Positions 18,569 through 27,690 of a stretch of DNA of 64,000 bases are shown here, piece by piece. How positions within the stretch are numbered: the first letter of the stretch is position 1; each line of letters opens with the position of its first letter. Under the pieces are notes generated by a model, which had not been told where the DNA came from, did not search any database, and saw only the letters and a program-made list of their open reading frames with translations. The stretch covers positions 1 through 64,000 of the forward strand of contig DATBHB010000037.1 of NCBI GenBank assembly GCA_036557705.1, read 5' to 3'. Source of the DNA: VAZQ01 sp036557705 (GTDB lineage Bacteria; Pseudomonadota; Alphaproteobacteria; Rhizobiales; Xanthobacteraceae). The translations under genes were made by a program, and so were the position numbers.

Positions 18569-19099
18569 CTACCGCGTCGGGGCAAAGTCCTGGTCCGGAT
18601 ACGGCGAGCCGTCGGGGACCTTGATCACCACATATGCGTGATCGGCCGTGGCATGGCAGTTGTTACAGCCCTGGGTGAGCTTCTGATACGACTCCATGAA
18701 TTGGCGCGGCTCTCCGGCCTTGATGGCGAAATCCAGAACCGGCCAGACCTGCCCCATTGCGGCATCAACCAAATCGGGCACCGGCAAACCTTTCCAACGC
18801 GGGACCGCTCTCCCGACCACGCCGAACCTCTGTTTCAGCTCCTGGTACATGTAGCCGGCGAGCGCCCAATTCTCCGCCTTGCCGGCGAGCCCGAGCTTGG
18901 TATGGGCCGGCTGAATCAACATGATCATCATCGCGGCGAGCTGCGGATTGAACGGCTGCGGCGGCAGGTCGGCTGGGCGCGTCTCCTCCTGCTGGCCCGC
19001 AGGGGCCTGTTGGCTCACACCCGGCCGCGGCAGGGCGGCAATGCCGATGAAAGCCGCAATGGCTCCAAAGCTAAGCAGCGGGAACACGAACTTGCGCAT
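18569..19099 (-). CDS. Exported monoheme cytochrome c-like protein
   Basis: 176-residue exported protein with a signal peptide (MRKFVFPLLSFGAIAAFIGIAA) and a single C-terminal heme site CNNCH in KLTQGCNNCHATADHAYVV. The middle part (LAAMMIMLIQPAHTKLGLAGKAENW) is helical with a possible Met/His axial ligand. The start at 19099 has AGGA nine bases upstream; an earlier in-frame ATG lacks the signal-peptide position. Likely periplasmic electron carrier or heme sensor; partner unknown. Confidence 0.75.
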   Translation of the reverse strand: MRKFVFPLLSFGAIAAFIGIAALPRPGVSQQAPAGQQEETRPADLPPQPFNPQLAAMMIMLIQPAHTKLGLAGKAENWALAGYMYQELKQRFGVVGRAVPRWKGLPVPDLVDAAMGQVWPVLDFAIKAGEPRQFMESYQKLTQGCNNCHATADHAYVVIKVPDGSPYPDQDFAPTR

Positions 19100-19257
19100 G
19101 GATTTTTCCTCACGTTGCCACATAGATTTATCTGTCAGGGCTCGCCCCCATCGCTCCGATTATGGCGCCGATGGGCGCCAGCACAAGCAGCCATTACCCG
19201 CCGCCGATGGCGAGCGGCCGCGATTGCGCATGCCGAAACTGTTGTTCACTGGCCCCA

Positions 19258-19680
19258 CTATACACTTTTGAGCCCGCCCATGGCGCAGACGGTCCGCCAT
19301 TCCTCGGCCGTGACCGGCTGCACGGACAATCGCGCGTATTTTGTCAGCGCCATGTCCTTTAGCCGCGGCTCAGACTTGACCGCCGCAAGCGTCACTGGTT
19401 TGGGCAACGGCTTTACGGCCTTAACGTCGACTGCAACGAAGACACCTTTTGAATCGGTGCTGTCGGGATAGGCTTCGCGGATGACCTCGACAATCCCAAC
19501 CACCTGCTTCTCCTCGCCGGTATGATAGAAAAAAGCGAGGTCGCCTTTCTTCATCTCTTTCATATGCCGGCGGGCGGTGAAATTGCGCACGCCGCTCCAG
19601 GGCTCGCCCTTGGGGCCACGCTTGACCTGGGTCTCCCAGGAAAATTCCTCGGGCTCCGTCTTCAGCAGCCAGTATTGCAT
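19258..19680 (-). CDS. EVE domain-containing protein
   Basis: 140-residue EVE (PUA-like) domain protein, the THYN1-like group that is thought to read modified bases in nucleic acid. It begins MQYWLLKTEPEEFSWE, then GVRNFTARRHMKEMKKGDLAFFYHTG and VGIVEVIREAYPD. Four bases downstream of gpsA, forming a tsaD-gpsA-EVE unit. In Hyphomicrobiales this neighbour order is common. Confidence 0.92.
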   Translation of the reverse strand: MQYWLLKTEPEEFSWETQVKRGPKGEPWSGVRNFTARRHMKEMKKGDLAFFYHTGEEKQVVGIVEVIREAYPDSTDSKGVFVAVDVKAVKPLPKPVTLAAVKSEPRLKDMALTKYARLSVQPVTAEEWRTVCAMGGLKSV

Positions 19681-19684
19681 CCCA

Positions 19685-20674
19685 CTATCTTTCCGCGCGA
19701 AAGGGGCGCGTCAACAGGCTTTCGATGGCCGCGGTGACGCTCATCTTTTCATCGAGTATGGCGGCCACAGCCGCGGCGATGGGCATTTCAACGCCGCGCG
19801 CTTTCGCCATCTCGACCAGGACCGGGGCCGTGAACAGACCTTCGGCGAGGATTGCAGACTTGCGCGCTTCCGCGGGCGGCTCGCCTTTGCCAAGCGCGAC
19901 GCCCAGCGAGAAATTGCGCGATTGGAGACTCGAACAGGTCAGCACCAGGTCGCCGAAGCCGGAAAGGCCGGTCATGGTTTCGGCGCGGGCGCCGAACGCC
20001 ATACCGAAGCGAACCAGTTCGGCAAAGGAGCGCGTGATCAGCGCGGCGCCGGCGCTCGCGCCCATTCCGCGGCCGGACACGATTCCGGCCGCGATGCCGA
20101 AGACGTTCTTGGCCGCACCACCGATCTCAACGCCGCGCACATCGGTGGTGCGATAGGGGCGCAGCGCAGTCGAGCCCAGCGCGGCGGCGAGCGCAGCGGC
20201 CAGGTTCTCATCCTCTGCGGCGAGCGTGACCGCGGTCGGCATCCCGCGCGCCACGTCGGAAGCAAAGCTCGGACCGGACAGAATTGCCGGGACGGCCCTC
20301 GGCGCACTCTCGGCGATTACTTCGGTCATGAATTTGCGGCTGCCCTGCTCGATGCCTTTTGCGCAGGCCACGATTGGAGTGCCAGTGCGCAGTGACGGCA
20401 CCAGCGCAACCGCTGCGCTGCGCAACTGCTGCGAAGGCACCGCAAGCAGGACCGCATCGGCAGCATCGGCTCCGTCGCCGGCCGCAACGACGCGGATCCG
20501 CTCGTCGAGCCGATAGCCTGGAAGGCGTAGACTTTCGTGCCGCCGTTCGATCGCGGCGGCGGCGCCCGCATCGCGCGCCGCGAGCGTCACGGCGCGCCCG
20601 GCGCGAGCGATGACATTGGCGAGCGCGCTGCCCCAGGCGCCTGCGCCGACCACTATGATCCGTTCGAAATTCAT
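19685..20674 (-). CDS. gpsA: Glycerol-3-phosphate dehydrogenase [NAD(P)+]
   Basis: Reduces dihydroxyacetone phosphate to sn-glycerol 3-phosphate for phospholipid synthesis. 329 residues from MNFERIIVVGAGAWGSALA (Rossmann GxGxxG). Catalytic-lysine region EIGGAAKNVFGIAAGI, and TGLSGFGDLVLTC near residue 250. Its ATG overlaps the tsaD stop (ATGA), so the two are translationally coupled. Confidence 0.95.
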   Translation of the reverse strand: MNFERIIVVGAGAWGSALANVIARAGRAVTLAARDAGAAAAIERRHESLRLPGYRLDERIRVVAAGDGADAADAVLLAVPSQQLRSAAVALVPSLRTGTPIVACAKGIEQGSRKFMTEVIAESAPRAVPAILSGPSFASDVARGMPTAVTLAAEDENLAAALAAALGSTALRPYRTTDVRGVEIGGAAKNVFGIAAGIVSGRGMGASAGAALITRSFAELVRFGMAFGARAETMTGLSGFGDLVLTCSSLQSRNFSLGVALGKGEPPAEARKSAILAEGLFTAPVLVEMAKARGVEMPIAAAVAAILDEKMSVTAAIESLLTRPFRAER

Positions 20675-21726
20675 CGTTTGGCGACGTCGGCAAGCGGCCA
20701 GCGGGCGTGCGGAGCGGCATCCAGAGAGTCGGTCAGCCCCAGCGCCAGGCGCTCGGCGCCGGCCCAGGCGATCATGGCGCCGTTGTCCGTGCACAATTCC
20801 GGTGGCGGCACCACCAGCGCCGTACCGGCCTCGGAGGCGATCCGCGCCAGCACTTTGCGGATGGCCTCGTTGGCCGCGACGCCTCCGGCGGCGACCAGCG
20901 CCGTCGGTCTGCCGAAGCCTTCGCGGAAAAGCCGCAGCCCGGTCCGCAGTCGGTCCGCCACCACATCGACGATGGCCTGCTGGAACGACGCGCAGAGGTC
21001 GCGCCTGTCCGCGCCGCTGATCGGGGCGATCTTCTCGGCTTCGATCCGCAACGCCGTCTTGAGACCGGAGAGGGAAAAATTCGCATGCGGCTTTCCGGCC
21101 ATCGGCCGCGGCAAGGAGAAGCGCGACGCACTGCCTTCGAGCGCCTCTCGTTCGACCTGCGGGCCTCCGGGATAGCCGAGGCCCAGAAGTTTGGCGGTCT
21201 TGTCGAAGGCTTCGCCGATCGCATCGTCCACCGTCGTGCCGATCTGCACGTAATCGCCTACCCCGCGCACTGCCACGATCTGGGTGTGGCCGCCGGAGGC
21301 GAGAAACAGGCAGTAGGGGAATTGCGTGTCGTCGGTAAGCCGTGACGTGAGCGCATGGGCTTCGAGATGATTGACCGCAAGCAGCGGTTTTCCGTTAACC
21401 AGCGCAATCGCCTTCGCGGTCGTGAGCCCGACGATGACGCCGCCGATGAGTCCGGGGCCCGCAGCCGCAGCCACCCCGTCAAGCCGCGCAAATGAACACT
21501 GCGCCGCCGCCATGGCTTTCGCGATAATAATATCGAGCGCCTCGACATGGGCGCGGGCGGCGATTTCCGGCACGACCCCGCCGAAGGGGGCATGCTCGGC
21601 CACTTGTGAGAGCACGATGTTGGAAAGAATCCGTCCGCGCCCGGTATCCGGCCGCCCGGCATCGGGCCGCTCGACCACCGCCGCCGCGGTCTCGTCGCAG
21701 GTCGTCTCGATCCCGAGCACAACCAT
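20671..21726 (-). CDS. tsaD: tRNA N6-adenosine threonylcarbamoyltransferase
   Basis: Catalytic subunit for t6A37 modification of ANN-decoding tRNAs. 351 residues from MVVLGIETTCDETAAAVVE. Metal-binding His residues in the APFGGVVPEIAARAHVE region and in NHLEAH, then SGGHTQIVAV, FSLSGLKTALR and the late CTDNGAMIAW. An in-frame ATG ten codons earlier is not family-like. First gene of the tsaD-gpsA-EVE unit, divergent from hemC as in many Alphaproteobacteria. Confidence 0.96.
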   Translation of the reverse strand: MVVLGIETTCDETAAAVVERPDAGRPDTGRGRILSNIVLSQVAEHAPFGGVVPEIAARAHVEALDIIIAKAMAAAQCSFARLDGVAAAAGPGLIGGVIVGLTTAKAIALVNGKPLLAVNHLEAHALTSRLTDDTQFPYCLFLASGGHTQIVAVRGVGDYVQIGTTVDDAIGEAFDKTAKLLGLGYPGGPQVEREALEGSASRFSLPRPMAGKPHANFSLSGLKTALRIEAEKIAPISGADRRDLCASFQQAIVDVVADRLRTGLRLFREGFGRPTALVAAGGVAANEAIRKVLARIASEAGTALVVPPPELCTDNGAMIAWAGAERLALGLTDSLDAAPHARWPLADVAKR

Positions 21727-21791
21727 GGGGTTTTCCGCATCGCCAAAATGACGCACGACTTTTCCGGCGTGTCGGCGCTTCTTATGATCGT

Positions 21792-21949
21792 GCTAGCACT
21801 ACTGCGTCAGAAGAGTTTCGTAGGGTGGGCAACGGCGGCCTCCTCGGCCGACCGCGTGGGCAAAATCGCGCCGCGCCGTTGCCCACGCGGTCAGGTCGTG
21901 CCACGCGATTTTGCCCACCCTACGGCGCTTGTGACGCAGTAAGACTAGC
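21792..21949. repeat. Palindromic element family A, copy 3, with outer inverted arms
   Basis: The core runs from GTAGGGTGGGCAA (21820) to TTGCCCACCCTAC (21924). It is enclosed by a further pair of near-inverted arms, GCTAGCACTACTGCGTCA on the left and TGACGCAGTAAGACTAGC on the right, making a symmetric element of about 158 bases between tsaD and hemC. This is the most complete copy in the window. Confidence 0.8.
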
Positions 21950-21981
21950 CGGTGACGGCCGGCCTAGCATCGCGAGGCGAC

Positions 21982-22923
21982 ATGTTGCAATCGGGCCCCG
22001 ATCCCCTGCTGTTGCGGATCGGCACGCGGGGAAGTCCGCTGGCGCTGGCGCAAGCCTCGCTGGTGCGGGCGCGGCTTGCCGCGGCGCATGCCGTCGCGGC
22101 CGAGCGGATCGAACTTAAAATCATCCGCACCACCGGCGACATGATCCGCGACCGGCCGCTCGCAGAAGCCGGCGGCAAGGGACTGTTCACCAAGGAGATC
22201 GAGGAGGCGCTGTTGGCGGGCGACATCGACCTCGCGGTCCATTCGGCCAAGGACATGCCGACTGTGCTGCCCGCCGGCCTCTCGATCGCAGCGGTGCTCC
22301 CGCGCGAGGACCCGCGCGACGCCTTCATCAGCCGCAAGGCGCAATCCTTGCGCACCCTGCCGCCGGGCGCCGTGGTCGGGACTGCGTCGTTACGGCGGCA
22401 GGCTCAGGTGAAGCGGGCGCGGCCCGATCTCACCGTGGTGAATTTTCGCGGCAATGTGGAGACGCGGCTGCGCAAGCTCGACGACGGCGTGGTCGATGCG
22501 ACACTGCTGGCGCTCGCCGGTCTCAACCGGCTGGGCCTCGCCGGTGCCGCGACTGCGATCCTGCCGCTCGATGAATTCCTGCCGGCAGTCGGGCAAGGCA
22601 TCATCGCGCTCGAAGCGAGAGATGCCGACGCGCGCACCCGCGCTCTGATCGAGACTGTCAATTCACGCGGCGACGCGGTTGCACTTGCGGCCGAGCGCGC
22701 CTTCCTGGCGGTGCTCGACGGGTCTTGCCGAACCCCGATTGCCGGTCACGCCACGCTCCAGAACGGCCGAATGCACTTTCGCGGCTTGATCGCTCGGCCT
22801 GACGGCAGCGAGTGCTTCGCTGCCGAGCGCGAAGGCGCGGCAGTCGACGCGGCTAGCCTCGGCGCCGATGCCGGACGCGAACTTAAGAGCCGCGCCGGCG
22901 CGGACTTCTTCGCTCCGGCGTAA
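21982..22923 (+). CDS. hemC: Hydroxymethylbilane synthase (porphobilinogen deaminase)
   Basis: Polymerises four porphobilinogens into hydroxymethylbilane in heme synthesis. About 313 residues; RIGTRGSPLALAQASLVRARL at the N-terminus, AVHSAKDMPT with catalytic Asp in the KDMP context, TASLRRQAQ, NFRGNVETRLRKL, and the dipyrromethane cofactor Cys in LDGSCRTPIAG. The ATG at 21982 has GAGG five bases upstream; a GTG at 21952 in the same frame is an alternative. First gene of hemC-hemD-hemX-like-hemY. Confidence 0.95.
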   Translation: MLQSGPDPLLLRIGTRGSPLALAQASLVRARLAAAHAVAAERIELKIIRTTGDMIRDRPLAEAGGKGLFTKEIEEALLAGDIDLAVHSAKDMPTVLPAGLSIAAVLPREDPRDAFISRKAQSLRTLPPGAVVGTASLRRQAQVKRARPDLTVVNFRGNVETRLRKLDDGVVDATLLALAGLNRLGLAGAATAILPLDEFLPAVGQGIIALEARDADARTRALIETVNSRGDAVALAAERAFLAVLDGSCRTPIAGHATLQNGRMHFRGLIARPDGSECFAAEREGAAVDAASLGADAGRELKSRAGADFFAPA

Positions 22924-23029
22924 GCTAGTGCGTGCTTCCGGTCAGCTTGCATCACGGGCTCCGTTTCGCGCCTCACTTGCGGGCGCACCCATGAGAGGAG
23001 AGCTTTGGCCGCGCCGCGAGCTCGGTTTA

Positions 23030-23164
23030 CCTCTCCCCGCTTGCGGGGAGAGGTCGGATCGCGCAAGCGATCCGGGTGAGGGGCCTATCGACGAATCTAG
23101 TTCTTGGCGGCTGCCCCTCACCCGCCGCCTTCGGCGGCGACCTCTCCCCGCTTGCGGGGAGAGG
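23030..23164. repeat. Palindromic element family B (CCTCTCCCCGC hairpins)
   Basis: Two identical hairpins, CCTCTCCCCGC-TT-GCGGGGAGAGG (23030-23053 and 23141-23164), flank an inner inverted pair GGGTGAGGGGC / GCCCCTCACCC. This nested repeat type is widespread between genes in rhizobial genomes. It sits between hemC and hemD and could attenuate read-through. Confidence 0.8.
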
Positions 23165-23185
23165 TGGTGACCGGAACACGCGCTG

Positions 23186-23953
23186 ATGCGACTCCTTGTG
23201 ACCAGGCCCGAACCCGACGGAGAGCGCACAGCCGCGAAGCTTCGGGCTTGTGGCCATGATGTAAATGTCGTTTCGCTTTTGCGGATCGAGCCGATCCGCG
23301 ATGCCGATATTGGATCGGGCCCGTTCGCCGCATTGCTGATGACCAGCGCCAATGCGCCGTTCGCCATGCGCTCGCACAAGCGGCTCGCGGGCTTGAGGGG
23401 GCTCCCGGTCTTTGCTGTCGGCCGCCGAACGGCGGCGGCCGCGCGCGAGGCGGGTTTTGCCGAGGTCACATCGGCGCACGGCAATCAACGCGACCTCGTC
23501 CGTCTGGTCCGAACACGATTCGGCGCAGGCGCCCGCAATCCGCTGCTCTATCTCGCCGGCGAAGATCGCTCAGGCGATCTTGCTGGCGAACTCGGCGCGA
23601 TGGGGCTTTCCGTGCGCACCGTCGTGGTCTACCGCGCCGTGGCGGCATCCGAGTTTCCGACCGGCGTGTCCGATGCGCTCACGTCCGGCCGGCTCGACGG
23701 GGTCCTGCATTTTTCCCGAAGAAGCGCCGAAACTTTCTTGCGCTGCGCCAGCGCCGGGGACGTGCGCGCGCCGGCGCTAAAGCTTGCTCATTATTGCCTG
23801 TCGGCTCAGGTCGCCGAGCCACTCGTGGCCGCTGGCGCAACGCGGGTTCCGGTGGCATCCCGGCCCGAGGAAGCCGCCCTGATCGAGCTTGTTAACGCTG
23901 TTATGATAGCATCCGACAATGGCCGCCCTGACGAACGCGCGCATGAACCTTGA
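23186..23953 (+). CDS. hemD: Uroporphyrinogen-III synthase
   Basis: Closes and inverts ring D of hydroxymethylbilane to uroporphyrinogen III. 255 residues with the loose HemD pattern: N-terminal MRLLVTRPEPDGERTAAKLR, the first-half MTSANAPFAM, PVFAVGRRTAAAAREAGF, the hinge LLYLAGEDRSGDLAGEL, TVVVYRAV, and the second-half HFSRRSAETFL. Directly downstream of hemC, separated by a repeat, and followed by the mitofilin-like gene. Confidence 0.9.
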   Translation: MRLLVTRPEPDGERTAAKLRACGHDVNVVSLLRIEPIRDADIGSGPFAALLMTSANAPFAMRSHKRLAGLRGLPVFAVGRRTAAAAREAGFAEVTSAHGNQRDLVRLVRTRFGAGARNPLLYLAGEDRSGDLAGELGAMGLSVRTVVVYRAVAASEFPTGVSDALTSGRLDGVLHFSRRSAETFLRCASAGDVRAPALKLAHYCLSAQVAEPLVAAGATRVPVASRPEEAALIELVNAVMIASDNGRPDERAHEP

Positions 23954-24042
23954 CGGGTATTTGGCCTGGGCCGAAGGCCAGCCGGGACGCCCCTGACCCT
24001 GGCGGGAATCGCGCGAGGCCCAAATCAACGAGGATTACGGAG

Positions 24043-25257
24043 ATGATCGACCAACCAGGATCGGGCGGTCCCTCGGGCTCTTCCGGGCCTGCGGGGCGGA
24101 AACGGCCAGGCCCGATGATCGACCTCAAGGCGACCGACCAGCAGGGCGGATTTGGCCGCCTCTTGTCTCCTGCTCCCAGGGGGTTCATTGCGGCAGCCGC
24201 AGGCGCCGCAGCGCTCGTGCTGCTCGGGTTGGCGATCTTCTGGCAGTCTGCCGGAAGCAACGATCGCACGGCTGCGCTCGACGCGCGGCTCACGCAGATC
24301 GAGCAGCAGGTGCGCGGGCTTGCAGACCGGCCGCTCCCTCCGGCCGTCGATCCGAAAGTCGTTGACGGCCTCGCCGGCCGCGTGGCCGCGCTCGAAGCCG
24401 CGGCTCGCGAGCCGCGTCCGCCGGCCGTCGATCCGGCGCTGAGCGATCGCGTCTCGACGCTTGAATCGCAGCTCAAGGCGCTTGACGAAAAGGTCGCCGT
24501 CGCGACGCGGCGCAGCGACGATGTCGACTCTGTCGCGCGCAACGCGCAGCAGCGCGGCGAGAGCGCGGCAGCCGCGCTCGATCAGCTGCGCCAGAAGGTA
24601 GCGCAGCTGCCTGCTCAGACCGCTGCCTCGGCCGAAATCGAGGCGCTCGCCAACCGCATCGCCACGCTTGAGCGGAACCTGACCGGCGTCAAAGCCGAAC
24701 TCGGAAAAGATCTTTCGGCCGAATCCGCCGACCATGCGGCTCGCACCTCGGTGGCCGCTGCGGCTCTCGATGCGGCGGCCGAGCGCGGCGAGCCATTCGC
24801 CGGCGAGTTCGCTGCCTTGCAGGCGCTCGGCGCCGATCCGAAGGTGCTGGCAGCCGTCGAGCCCTTCGCGGCCTCAGGTATTCCATCGGCAGCCTCGCTC
24901 TGCGGCGAATTGCTGACGCTGATCCCCGCCTTGAACAAGAACGAAGGCGCGACGGCGCGCGACGGCGGCGTCTTCGCGAGGCTCGCAGCCGGCGCCGAAA
25001 GTCTTGTCCGCATTCGTCCCATAGGGGACGTCAGGGGCGACGACCCGACGGCAATTCTCGCGCGCGTCGAGTTGCGCGCGGAGAAATCCGACGTGGCCGG
25101 TGCGCTGAGCGAGCTTGCCAAGCTTCCCGAGGAGGCGCAGGCGCCGGCGCAGGCCTGGATCGCCAAGGCCCGCGCGCGGGCTGCTGCGCTGGCAGCGAGC
25201 CGCCAGCTTGCGAGCGAGTCGTTTGCCGCGCTTGCTAAACCTGCCGAGGCGCGATGA
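24043..25257 (+). CDS. Mitofilin/HemX-like inner-membrane protein
   Basis: 404-residue protein with a Gly/Pro-rich cytoplasmic head, one membrane helix at about residues 48-68 (FIAAAAGAAALVLLGLAIFW), a long coiled-coil region (LDARLTQIEQQVRGL through RIATLERNLTGVKAELG), and a C-terminal helical domain ending in AKARARAAALAASRQLA. This is the alphaproteobacterial mitofilin/Mic60-type protein commonly encoded between hemD and hemY. The ATG at 24043 is preferred to a TTG at 23950. Its last bases overlap hemY (ATGA). Confidence 0.85.
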   Translation: MIDQPGSGGPSGSSGPAGRKRPGPMIDLKATDQQGGFGRLLSPAPRGFIAAAAGAAALVLLGLAIFWQSAGSNDRTAALDARLTQIEQQVRGLADRPLPPAVDPKVVDGLAGRVAALEAAAREPRPPAVDPALSDRVSTLESQLKALDEKVAVATRRSDDVDSVARNAQQRGESAAAALDQLRQKVAQLPAQTAASAEIEALANRIATLERNLTGVKAELGKDLSAESADHAARTSVAAAALDAAAERGEPFAGEFAALQALGADPKVLAAVEPFAASGIPSAASLCGELLTLIPALNKNEGATARDGGVFARLAAGAESLVRIRPIGDVRGDDPTAILARVELRAEKSDVAGALSELAKLPEEAQAPAQAWIAKARARAAALAASRQLASESFAALAKPAEAR

Positions 25258-26855
25258 TCCGTATTGTCATTTTTCTGGCGATCGTCGGTGTCGTGGCGTT
25301 CGGCGCCGTCTGGCTCGCCGAGCGCCCGGGGGATGTGGTGATCACCTGGCAAGGCCAGCGGATCGAGACCTCGGTAATGGTGCTGATCGCGGCTGTGATC
25401 GCGGTCGCCGCGCTCGCCACGACGCTGTGGAGCATTTTGCGCGCGATCGTGCGTGCGCCTTCCGAGTTGCGCCGGCGGCGGCAAGCGCGTCGCAGCGCGC
25501 GGGGCTTTGCTGTCCTCTCCCGCGGCCTCATCGCTGTGGCCTCCGGCGACGCGCGGACCGCCCGCCGCTTGGCCGATGAGGCGTCCCGCATCGCCCCCGA
25601 TGAGCCGCTGGCGCTCCTGTTGAGTGCGCAAGCCGCGCAGCTTTCCGGCGACCGTGCCGCGGCCGAGCGCATCTTCCGGGCGATGGCGGCGCGCAACGAT
25701 ACCCGGCTTCTCGCCTTGCACGGCCTCTTCATCGAGGCGCAACGCCGCGCCGATTCCGCGGCGGCGCGGCTTTATGCCGAGGAAGCGGCGAGCGGAACGC
25801 CGGTGCCGGCCTGGGCCGGCCACGCCGTATTCGCGGCTGCTTGCGCCGCGGGCGATTGGAGCGGCGCGCTTGAGCGGCTCGAACGCAACATGAAGAGCGG
25901 GCTCGTCGATCGACCGACCTATGCGCGCCGGCGTGCCGTCCTCCTGACCGCGCGTGCGCTCGCCGCGGAAGAGCACGACCGCGCCGGCGCGAGAGCGCTG
26001 GCGCTCGAAGCTGTCGGGCTCGCGCCGACGCTCGTACCGGCGGCGGCGCTCGCGGCCCGCCTGCTCGGCGAAGCCGGCGACCTGCGCAAAGCCACCCGTA
26101 TTATCGAGACTGCCTGGCGGGCCAATCCGCATCCCGAACTGGCCGAGACCCATGCGCATCTGCGGCCCGGAGATTCCGCGCGCGAGCGGCTGGCGCGCGT
26201 CGAAGAACTGGCGCAACTCGCGCCGGGCCACAGCGAGAGCGCGCTCGCGGTCGCGCACGCTGCGATCGACGCCCAGGAGTTCGCGACTGCCCGCAAAACG
26301 CTGGCGCCGCTGCTCGCGGCGCCGACGCAGCGCGCAGCCATGCTCATGGCAGAAATCGAAGAGCGCCAGCACGCCGACGAAGGCCGCGCCCGCGAATGGA
26401 CGGCGCGCGCCGTGCAGGCGCGGCGCGATCCGGCCTGGACCGCCGACGGCATCGTGTCGGACCGCTGGATGCCGGTTTCGCCGGTCACCGGCCGCCTCGA
26501 CGCATTCGAATGGAAGGCCCCGGTGGCGGAGCTCGGCTCCCGCAGCGGCGCCCTCATCGAGGCCCGCCGCGCGCATCCAGCGGTCGAGCCGTCGGAGCCG
26601 CCCAGTGCTGCCGCCGTATCGCCGCGAATTGTACGATCTCAGGCCTCCTTTCGAGCGGAGCCGGCGACGTCGACGGCGCCCGCCGCAGCCGGCGCGCAGA
26701 GCACGCCGGCCCGGCCGGTCGAGCGGGTGCCTTCGCTCATGCACATGCCGGACGATCCCGGACCCGAGCCCGAGCGCGCCGCAGAACTGAAAGCCGAAGG
26801 GCGCACGCCGGCATCGGTCGGCGCACGAGGTCTCCTGCGCGCGCTGTTCGGCTGA
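25254..26855 (+). CDS. hemY: HemY, TPR protein of the heme gene cluster
   Basis: 533-residue HemY_N/TPR membrane protein. Two N-terminal helices (IVIFLAIVGVVAFGAVWLA and SVMVLIAAVIAVAALATTLW) bracket the family motif ERPGDVVITWQGQRIET, then TPR-like repeats to about residue 390 (GFAVLSRGLIAVASGDARTA, RLYAEEAASGTPVPAW). The C-terminus is low-complexity and proline-rich. This is not the protoporphyrinogen oxidase also called HemY in Gram-positives. Function in heme synthesis is unclear. Overlaps the preceding gene by four bases. Confidence 0.9.
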   Translation: MIRIVIFLAIVGVVAFGAVWLAERPGDVVITWQGQRIETSVMVLIAAVIAVAALATTLWSILRAIVRAPSELRRRRQARRSARGFAVLSRGLIAVASGDARTARRLADEASRIAPDEPLALLLSAQAAQLSGDRAAAERIFRAMAARNDTRLLALHGLFIEAQRRADSAAARLYAEEAASGTPVPAWAGHAVFAAACAAGDWSGALERLERNMKSGLVDRPTYARRRAVLLTARALAAEEHDRAGARALALEAVGLAPTLVPAAALAARLLGEAGDLRKATRIIETAWRANPHPELAETHAHLRPGDSARERLARVEELAQLAPGHSESALAVAHAAIDAQEFATARKTLAPLLAAPTQRAAMLMAEIEERQHADEGRAREWTARAVQARRDPAWTADGIVSDRWMPVSPVTGRLDAFEWKAPVAELGSRSGALIEARRAHPAVEPSEPPSAAAVSPRIVRSQASFRAEPATSTAPAAAGAQSTPARPVERVPSLMHMPDDPGPEPERAAELKAEGRTPASVGARGLLRALFG

Positions 26856-26910
26856 GGCCAAGCCTCCTCATCCGGGACCGCCAAAGACAATAACTGCCCG
26901 GCTGCACCTT

Positions 26911-26983
26911 CGTAGGGTGTGCAAAATCGTGCGCCCAAACTTCTCCACGCGCGCAGACCTCAGACGCGATTTTGCGCACGCGG
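26911..26983. repeat. Palindromic element family A, partial copy 4
   Basis: CGTAGGGTGTGCAAAATCG on the left and GCGATTTTGCGCACGCGG on the right; the closing CACCCTAC arm is missing. Between hemY and tRNA-Ser. Confidence 0.65.
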
Positions 26984-27024
26984 TCGGGCCCTTCGGCCCG
27001 AGCAACCCAGCTGGCTCACTCGCC

Positions 27025-27082
27025 GCCGTCACCCTGAGGCGCTCGCCGGGCCTTTGGCCGGCGAGCCTCGAAGGGCGACGGC
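27025..27082. repeat. Palindromic element family C (CCTGAGG / CCTCGAAGG type)
   Basis: GCCGTCACCCTGAGGCGCTCG on the left mirrors GCGAGCCTCGAAGGGCGACGGC on the right, with the inner hairpin CGCCGGGCC-TTT-GGCCGGCG. Related units lie at 40564-40711 and, loosely, at 53544. Confidence 0.7.
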
Positions 27083-27151
27083 CGCTTGTCTCACTCCGCC
27101 ACCGCCTTTACATAGTTGCCGCCGAAGGGCGCCCGCATCCCGACCGGCTGC

Positions 27152-27241
27152 GGAGAGGTGGCTGAGCGGTTGAAAGCACCGCACTCGAAATGCGGCATAC
27201 GGGTAACCGTATCGGGGGTTCGAATCCCTCCCTCTCCGCCA
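27152..27241 (+). tRNA. tRNA-Ser (anticodon CGA)
   Basis: 90 bases with acceptor arms GGAGAGG / CCTCTCC, D-loop GGCTGAGCGGTTGAAAGC, anticodon arm CCGCA-CTCGAAA-TGCGG giving anticodon CGA, a long variable arm (CATACGGGTAACCGTATC) as in class II tRNAs, T-arm GGGGGTTCGAATCCCTC, discriminator G and encoded CCA. The accessory island begins directly after it, so it is a plausible integration site. Confidence 0.97.
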
Positions 27242-27690
27242 TTGCAAGCCCTTTTTTCGGGCATTTCTCAGAAATTTTCAGCTCTACTTACAAATGACCT
27301 AAAATAGAGCGCACGCTGGCGAGTGCCGCTGGACAAGCGTTAAGAATGAAAACGCGATCGTGCTCCACGGCTATTTGCGATCGCGCAATCGGAGTCGAAC
27401 CACATGCCATAGCCGGGCGGCTTCGGATGCCCGAGTACCCGCATCCACCACCTTTGAACCAATGGATCATTGCGCTCCTCCTATTTCCGCCTTCACACAG
27501 GACGAGGCCATTTTCGGGAGCATCCCGGCCAAGCAAGGGGCTGTGGCGCTGCTTCGTGCGATCAGACCGGCGCTTGTGCCCGCGATGCCCGGCACACGGG
27601 CGGGGATGGCTTGCCAGTTTCGGGTTTGCGGGCCAATGTCGCTCCCGTGGTCTCTCAAGCCGACGGGTTCCCCCTCAACCACCGTGATCT
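27242..27690. other. Left end of island, no gene recognised
   Basis: 450 bases after tRNA-Ser. A short GCCC-TTTTTTC-GGGC hairpin follows the tRNA at about 27247. Several overlapping open frames exist, but none has a convincing start, ribosome-binding site or family match. Pieces in different frames look weakly protein-like (FTQDEAIFGSIPAKQGAVALL near 27495; QADGFPLNHRDLWAKQ near 27655), which would fit a decayed gene. No integrase is visible. Confidence 0.4.

Noticed and set aside
23030..23164. Possible CRISPR-like repeat pair
   Set aside because: Only two identical hairpins with one spacer-length gap, palindromic and with a nested inverted pair; this is an intergenic repeat, not an array. 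No CRISPR array was seen in the window.
27116..27307. 63-codon frame covering the tRNA-Ser gene
   Set aside because: It is read through the tRNA and is a common artefact (GEVAERLKAPHSKCGIRVTV).
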